Below are positions 59,173-64,000 of a stretch of 64,000 nt of DNA, piece by piece. The stretch lies in the NCBI RefSeq assembly GCF_026210795.1, contig NC_089439.1:2046001-2110000 (forward strand), read 5' to 3'. Each line of letters begins with the position of its first letter. The stretch's first letter is position 1. The notes under the pieces were generated by a model. The model saw only the letters and a program-made list of their open reading frames with translations. It searched no databases and was not told the DNA's origin. This stretch comes from Rhizophagus irregularis (Eukaryota > Glomeromycota > Glomeromycetes > Glomerales > Glomeraceae). A program made the position numbers and the translations under genes.

Positions 59173-59737
59173 CATAAAGTGTCAAAAATGCTTTTGAATG
59201 TCATTTTTGACTTATCTGTTATAACGAATTTTTTTTCGTTAAATTTTTTATGCCGATCACTTAATGTTGGCCGGAATTAAAATTTATCTTTTTTGGAAAC
59301 CCGTGTATAAATAGAGGCCGTTCTCAAATCATACTTAGAATTTATCAATTACTACATTTCTCGAAATCTATTAAAATTATTTTAAAATAAATAGTCGTAA
59401 TAGCCGAATAAGAATTTATTTCTAAATATGTATTATATTATTTTAAATCGTGATTTGTGACGATTGAAGTTATTGCTTAAAAGTTCGTCTGGTAACACGG
59501 AAAAAATTTTAACATTTTATCATTATAATTCATGAGTATTGAAAGTTGAATGATAAAATGAAATTCTGTATAGAAGATTTCATTGGCGTTGATTAATGAA
59601 CAATATTTGATGATTACTTTTATTGAGGAGTATTCACGTATTCACACATTTAGTAACTCACGCATCCACACAGTCTCAATCACGCGATAATTATAATAAA
59701 AGGAAAATTTAAAAGTTTTTTTTTTTAAAGAAAAATA

Positions 59738-61070
59738 GATTATAACTAATTCTCCCCCGGGGTGATTTAACAATTTTTCACCTAGGGTGATTTAACCTGA
59801 TAATTTTATATAATTTACCCGGTGTTATCACCTCATTTAAATAATTAAATTTTATTGGCTAATTAATATGCCGATCATTTCTTTTTTTTAAACGTTAGAT
59901 AGCACTCAAGGTACGTTTTCTTTCTTTTTTTTCATTTTGCTTCTTGTATTTTGTTTCCTACTAACTTTATTTCATTTTTTTAGGTCCTTTGGCTCTTTCG
60001 GTTTTGCAATTAAGGTATATATATGTCCAGCACTACATGGCCGTTTCTTCTTATTTTTTATTTATTCTTATATTTCGTTTCTTACATTTTGTATTTCGCT
60101 CTTTTTATTTCGGTTCTTCTCTGCAACTATTAAGGTATGTTATTTATTTTTTTGTTTTCGTTTATTTATTACATGTAATTTCCGTTCCCTACTAACTTCT
60201 ACTTTTATTTTATGGGTTTGGTTTTTACTTGGTCCCCTGTTTATCTCATTTTTGTCCCTTCTCCATTTTTTGTTCTCTTTTCGTCTCTTCATTTCTTCTG
60301 CTTTTTTTATTCTTCCCTTCCTTCGTTTTTTCTGTTGTTTTTATTTTCTCTTCGGTCCTTTCATTTTTTTTTGTTCCCACTTTGTCTCTTTCGTTCCTTT
60401 ACACTACCCTTCGTTATTTTCATTTTTTTTCCATTCTCACTTCGTCTTTTTTGCTCCTTTACACTATCCTTTGTTGTTTTCATTTTTTTTTCATTCCCAT
60501 TTCATCTTTTTCATCATTTCTTTACACTACCCTTTATTCCTTTTATTTTTTTATTCCCTTTTGCTCCATTTCGTCCCTTCATCCTTTTCATTTTTTTCCA
60601 TTACCACTTGATCTTTTTCGTTCCTTTTGTTTCTTTCACTCCCTTCATTCCCTTTCACTCTCCCTATTTTTTTCATTCACCTTCATTCTTTTTACCTTTT
60701 TTCATTCACATATTCTCTTTTCTTTATCGTTGTAACTCATTTATTTTGTCATTCCTATCAAAAAATTTAGTATTTTGGAAAGTATGAGTTTGTTTTTTCA
60801 ATTAATAAATCATGTAATCTATTAAAAATTAATAAATTGTTATAAACTTTTAGTGCGAAAATATTTTAAACATGTTTATTATATATTTAAAAAAATTTAG
60901 CCAATCAAAAAAAATTTAAAAAATTTACAGAAGAAATTACGAAGTGAGAAATATTAAAATTTACACCAATTAAATTTAATAAATTTAATAAATTAATCGT
61001 GAGTGAAATCACCTATCTAGGTGAAATCACCTTAGGTGATCTTCACCCGGGGAGAAAGTTAGCAACAGTC
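59738..61070. mobile_element. Element with GGTGAT-rich ends enclosing a pyrimidine minisatellite
   Basis: The left end ATTATAACTAATTCTCCCCC then GGGGTGATTTAAC and TTTCACCTAGGGTGATTTAA pairs imperfectly with the right end (GTGAAATCACCTATCTAGGT, TTCACCCGGGGAGAAAGTTA, GCAACAGTC). Arms are about 60 bases. The 1.2-kb interior is mostly the C/T-rich repeat and has no credible coding sequence. Confidence 0.65.
59890..60760. repeat. Pyrimidine-rich minisatellite
   Basis: C and T on the plus strand almost throughout, with a degenerate unit of about 60 bases visible from 60340 to 60610 (CTTTACACTACCCTT ... TTTTCATTTTTTTTCATTCC). It yields overlapping open frames of up to 224 codons made mainly of Phe, Leu, Ser and Pro. 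All three forward frames are open, which is composition, not coding. Confidence 0.85.
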
Positions 61071-61833
61071 TTATTATTAAAAAATCTAAATTAAATCATA
61101 AAATTTAATTATAAATTTTTAAGAAAATTCTTTATTTCATTTCCTTTTTTTTTTCATTTATAATAGAGCATGATTAAAAAGCATGATAAAAAAGACTAAA
61201 ATAGTGATTCCGAGTGAAAAAAAAATAACAATGGTTTAACTTTTTACGTAAATCACAATCGACAATAGGTTTAATCATTTATGAACCAATAATATTCGAT
61301 TCATAGAAAAAACACCAATTAAATTACAGGAATGAAATGATATGCATTAAATTTAATTAAATCGGACACCCGACTTTTCCGACTAATTCAGCCCCGACCA
61401 AAAGAAAAAAAAAGTTACTTTTTTTTAATTTTTTTTTTACTTAATTATGATCTTTATTGTTAGTTTAAATAGGCGAACCAAATATATACCAAATATGGAC
61501 CAAATATGTGCTCACAATATGTTCTAAATATGTTCTAAATATGTTAAATGTGCGGATGTATTTCAAATAATTACAGAATGTATCAAATTATACTATGTAT
61601 GTGGCCTTAAAACAAACCTCCGGGATCGTAACTTCTGGGTATTTGAAATATTCGGTTAACGGCGCAAGCCCGCGCAACAATATTTATAATATAACCTCAT
61701 TTTAGAAATTTAAATGACTTTTTATTTAATAAGGAAACTAAAATGAGCCTAAAGTGACACAATCTTGACTTGTGAGATAAAAACAGTAAATATAATTAAT
61801 TAGTTTCGTTCTTTGGTTTTGGGGTGTTACGAT

Positions 61834-62019
61834 AACATGTAGTGTATGGATACCTATGTATGTAGGGTATGCACGCGTTCCATACGGATCTACATTGTTT
61901 ATTACCAAATAAGGAAAGGCCTAGACCGTTCTATTCTGTACCACGTATGGTCACGTGATATTTTTATATGTGATGTTTAACCATACCCTACATACATAGC
62001 CAACCATACACTACATGTT
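61834..62019. mobile_element. MITE with AACATGTAGTGTATGG ends
   Basis: AACATGTAGTGTATGG and CCATACACTACATGTT are exact inverses, followed inward by CTATGTATGTAGGGTATG and its inverse. About 186 bp. Ends resemble the 34.0 kb element. Confidence 0.75.
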
Positions 62020-62487
62020 TACTATGCTCTCTTGGTTTTGAAACATAATAAAAAGATAATGATAAAATAAGCCCACAATACTGTCAATCATACATCATTA
62101 ATCCATTATTCATTATAATGATATCACATCATGATTGTATTGTACGATTTTAAGGATTTAAAGCCCCAACGTATCAGTCGTATTATCCTAAAATAATACG
62201 TATTCTTATACTATGTATCAAAATAACAAGATTTCTTTTTTTTCCGCGTTACAAATTTAATTAATAAATAATGATAATATTACAATCACTGATTTTTAAG
62301 ATTTTATTGTTTGTTTCAAAAAAAGAAAAAGAAACTCCTTTTCGTGTAATTATGTCATTTGATTCATTTTGATTTACATTTTACTCCGTAACAAATTTAC
62401 GCCTTTTTTTTTTGTTCATACCAAAAAAGAAATAACCCTTGCCAATTACTTTATACGTGTCCTTTAACGGATAAAAAAACTTTTTTG

Positions 62488-63475
62488 TACTATAAAAGGG
62501 AAATATATTGGAAATGTTACAACAAAGGAAATATTGAAAATATTACTATGGGAGAAAATTTTAGTGTTCCGAAAGGGTCGGGTCAAACCCGGGTTATTGA
62601 CCCGACTCGTATTTAGGGGTCGGGTTGGGGTCGCATGATTTGATGACCCGTAACGGGTTATACCTTTACTTTGACCCGGCGACCCGAATCTTTCTATTGT
62701 ATTTTTACAGCTGTTTTCATAAGACCTGGAACAAAATAAATTTTTGAACCCGACCGCCGACCCGCCGATCCGGTATTTTTAGTTGGGCACGTGATCCAGA
62801 TTTGATAGTTTGATTTGTAAAATAAATAACAACTGAACCGGATCGGCGGGTCGGCGGTCGGGTTCAAAAATTTATTTTGTCCCAGGTCTTATGAAAACAG
62901 CTGTAACTAAAAATTTCAATTTTTTTATATTACAGCAAAATTCAAAATATACGGGACACTTGAGAAATTTGATTGTCGGGTTGTCGGGTAGCCGGGTTAC
63001 TCGGCGGTAGGTTATTTATTAGAAAAGTATAAATAACATGTGACATGAGTATAATGGTAGTATGTCAGATTATATAATAACCTACTGCTGAGTAACCCGG
63101 CTACCCGACAACCCGACAATCAAATTTCTCAAGTGTCCCATATATTTTGAATTTTGCTGTAAATACAACTTGACGGGTCGAACCCGAGTTATCCGAGTCA
63201 GACTATAGTCAGGTCAAGTCGAATCCGAGTCGTTACTTTTACACTCGGGTCGAGTTCAAATACACCTCAAAACCCGAACCGACTCGACCCCTTCGGAACA
63301 TTAGGAGAAATTCTTACAGAAGTATGTACTGAAGTATTACTGTAGGGGAAATAAGGAAATACTGGAAATATTAATATTACTGTAGGGGAAACCTTGCTAC
63401 AAAGGAATACTAATCTTGCAATACTGGAAATATTACTTACTATAAAGGAAATATGAAATTCGGAATTACTGGAAT
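62488..63475. repeat. GGAAATATTACT tandem repeat, split by the 737-bp element
   Basis: Words such as AAAGGAAATATT, ATTACTATGGGAGAAA, TACTGGAAATATTA and TTACTGTAGGGGAAA recur before 62563 and after 63301, so the element landed inside a minisatellite of roughly 30-60-base degenerate units. Confidence 0.6.
62564..63300. mobile_element. 737-bp element made of nested palindromes, TTAG duplication
   Basis: Ends TGTTCCGAAAGGGTCGGGT and the near-inverse ACTCGACCCCTTCGGAACA, flanked by TTAG at 62560-62563 and 63301-63304. Inside are two further large inverted repeats. Arms 62708-62775 and 62837-62906 contain GAACCCGACCGCCGACCCGC; arms 62934-63018 and 63077-63161 contain GGGTTGTCGGGTAGCCGGGT. It is strikingly G+C-rich for this window and has no coding frame. 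Confidence 0.82.
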
Positions 63476-64000
63476 TTCATACGTATGACCAATTTTACGT
63501 CACAAAGAATGATGCATAGGTGCATATGTTTCTGATCGCTATACATTAAAATAACGCCGTTTTCTTTAAACAATTTTTCTCACGATTTTTTTTTATTAAT
63601 TATTAACAAAAAAAAAACAATCAACAAAATTTCCTTTATTTTTGGAAACAATTTTTTATTAACAAAGAGATTTGGAAAAACTTATTTCCTTAAAAGGATT
63701 TCTTAATATGGCGTAGTAAATTAAAATTACTTGTTTTCCTTTTATGAAAAGCAAAATAGCTATGTAATGAATATCTTAATTGTAATACAAAAATAACATT
63801 TATAAAACTAATTAATGTGCGAAATGTTTATATTGTAATTAAACACCAAGAAATTTCTTTATAAAATTATCTTATAATTGGCTACCAATTTAATAAAGTT
63901 ACGTGATTTCAAAACGAGGGATATTCGAGATAATTCCTTTGGATATTTGACTGTAATCTGTAATTTCTTTGTGAGTAAATTCTTTTTGGATATTTACATA
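63476..64000. other. Window end, nothing recognised
   Basis: A/T-rich sequence with homopolymers; no supported feature. Confidence 0.55.

Noticed and set aside
59937-60787. Overlapping open frames of 68-224 codons
   Set aside because: All three forward frames are open and made of Phe, Leu, Ser and Pro because the DNA is a pyrimidine minisatellite; no domain or codon signal.

Overview
The window is AT-rich (estimated by eye at well under 30% G+C) and intron-poor. It contains one lineage of short genes set in kilobases of non-coding DNA packed with short inverted-repeat elements, LINE tails and segmental duplications. There is no operon structure, no rRNA and no recognisable tRNA. This looks like a eukaryote with a TE-rich, AT-rich genome. 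The RNase H block in a broken LINE (STKAE, IFTD and AHSGDP motifs) and the A/T-rich LINE tails fit an arbuscular mycorrhizal fungus of the Rhizophagus type. That placement is an inference from style; no marker gene is present.

The only convincing protein genes are members of one family. They are single-exon proteins of about 126-143 residues with a basic N-terminal stretch, a CxxC motif, a helix-like KLFSxKVNKIEEV segment and a conserved C-terminal block, FNAKFTLNNxPCELEYDLS...LVIFTTQxC. Five copies lie on the minus strand: one cut by the window start (1-206), then 7363-7791, 18492-18872, 29400-29831 and 37628-38032, spaced 7-11 kb apart with no other clear gene between them. Two more are broken: 52684 on the plus strand and 59105 on the minus strand. 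These two share an internal deletion, so they are sister copies of an already damaged gene. All six copies whose 3' side is visible carry the same 11-mer, CRCAAACACAA, about 100-180 bases past the coding end. Most have a TATA-like box 60-90 bases before the ATG. The intergenic DNA is partly duplicated along with the genes.

The remainder is a record of transposition. There are three LINE 3' ends with target-site duplications (4166, 43366 and 43583), two hAT-like MITEs with 8-bp duplications (17801 and 43701, the first with an empty-site control inside the window), TA-flanked MITEs (9562, 26675 and 33384), and three MITE families that end in CCCTATAAAAAA. Other elements have terminal inverted repeats built from short repeated words. 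There are local duplications of 1.5-2.3 kb (10.1/14.9 kb, 40.6/45.2 kb), a perfect spacerless 96-bp palindrome (50295-50390), and pyrimidine- or purine-rich minisatellites that create long but meaningless open frames. At 42.3-45.2 kb several elements are nested inside one another, and their order of arrival can be read.
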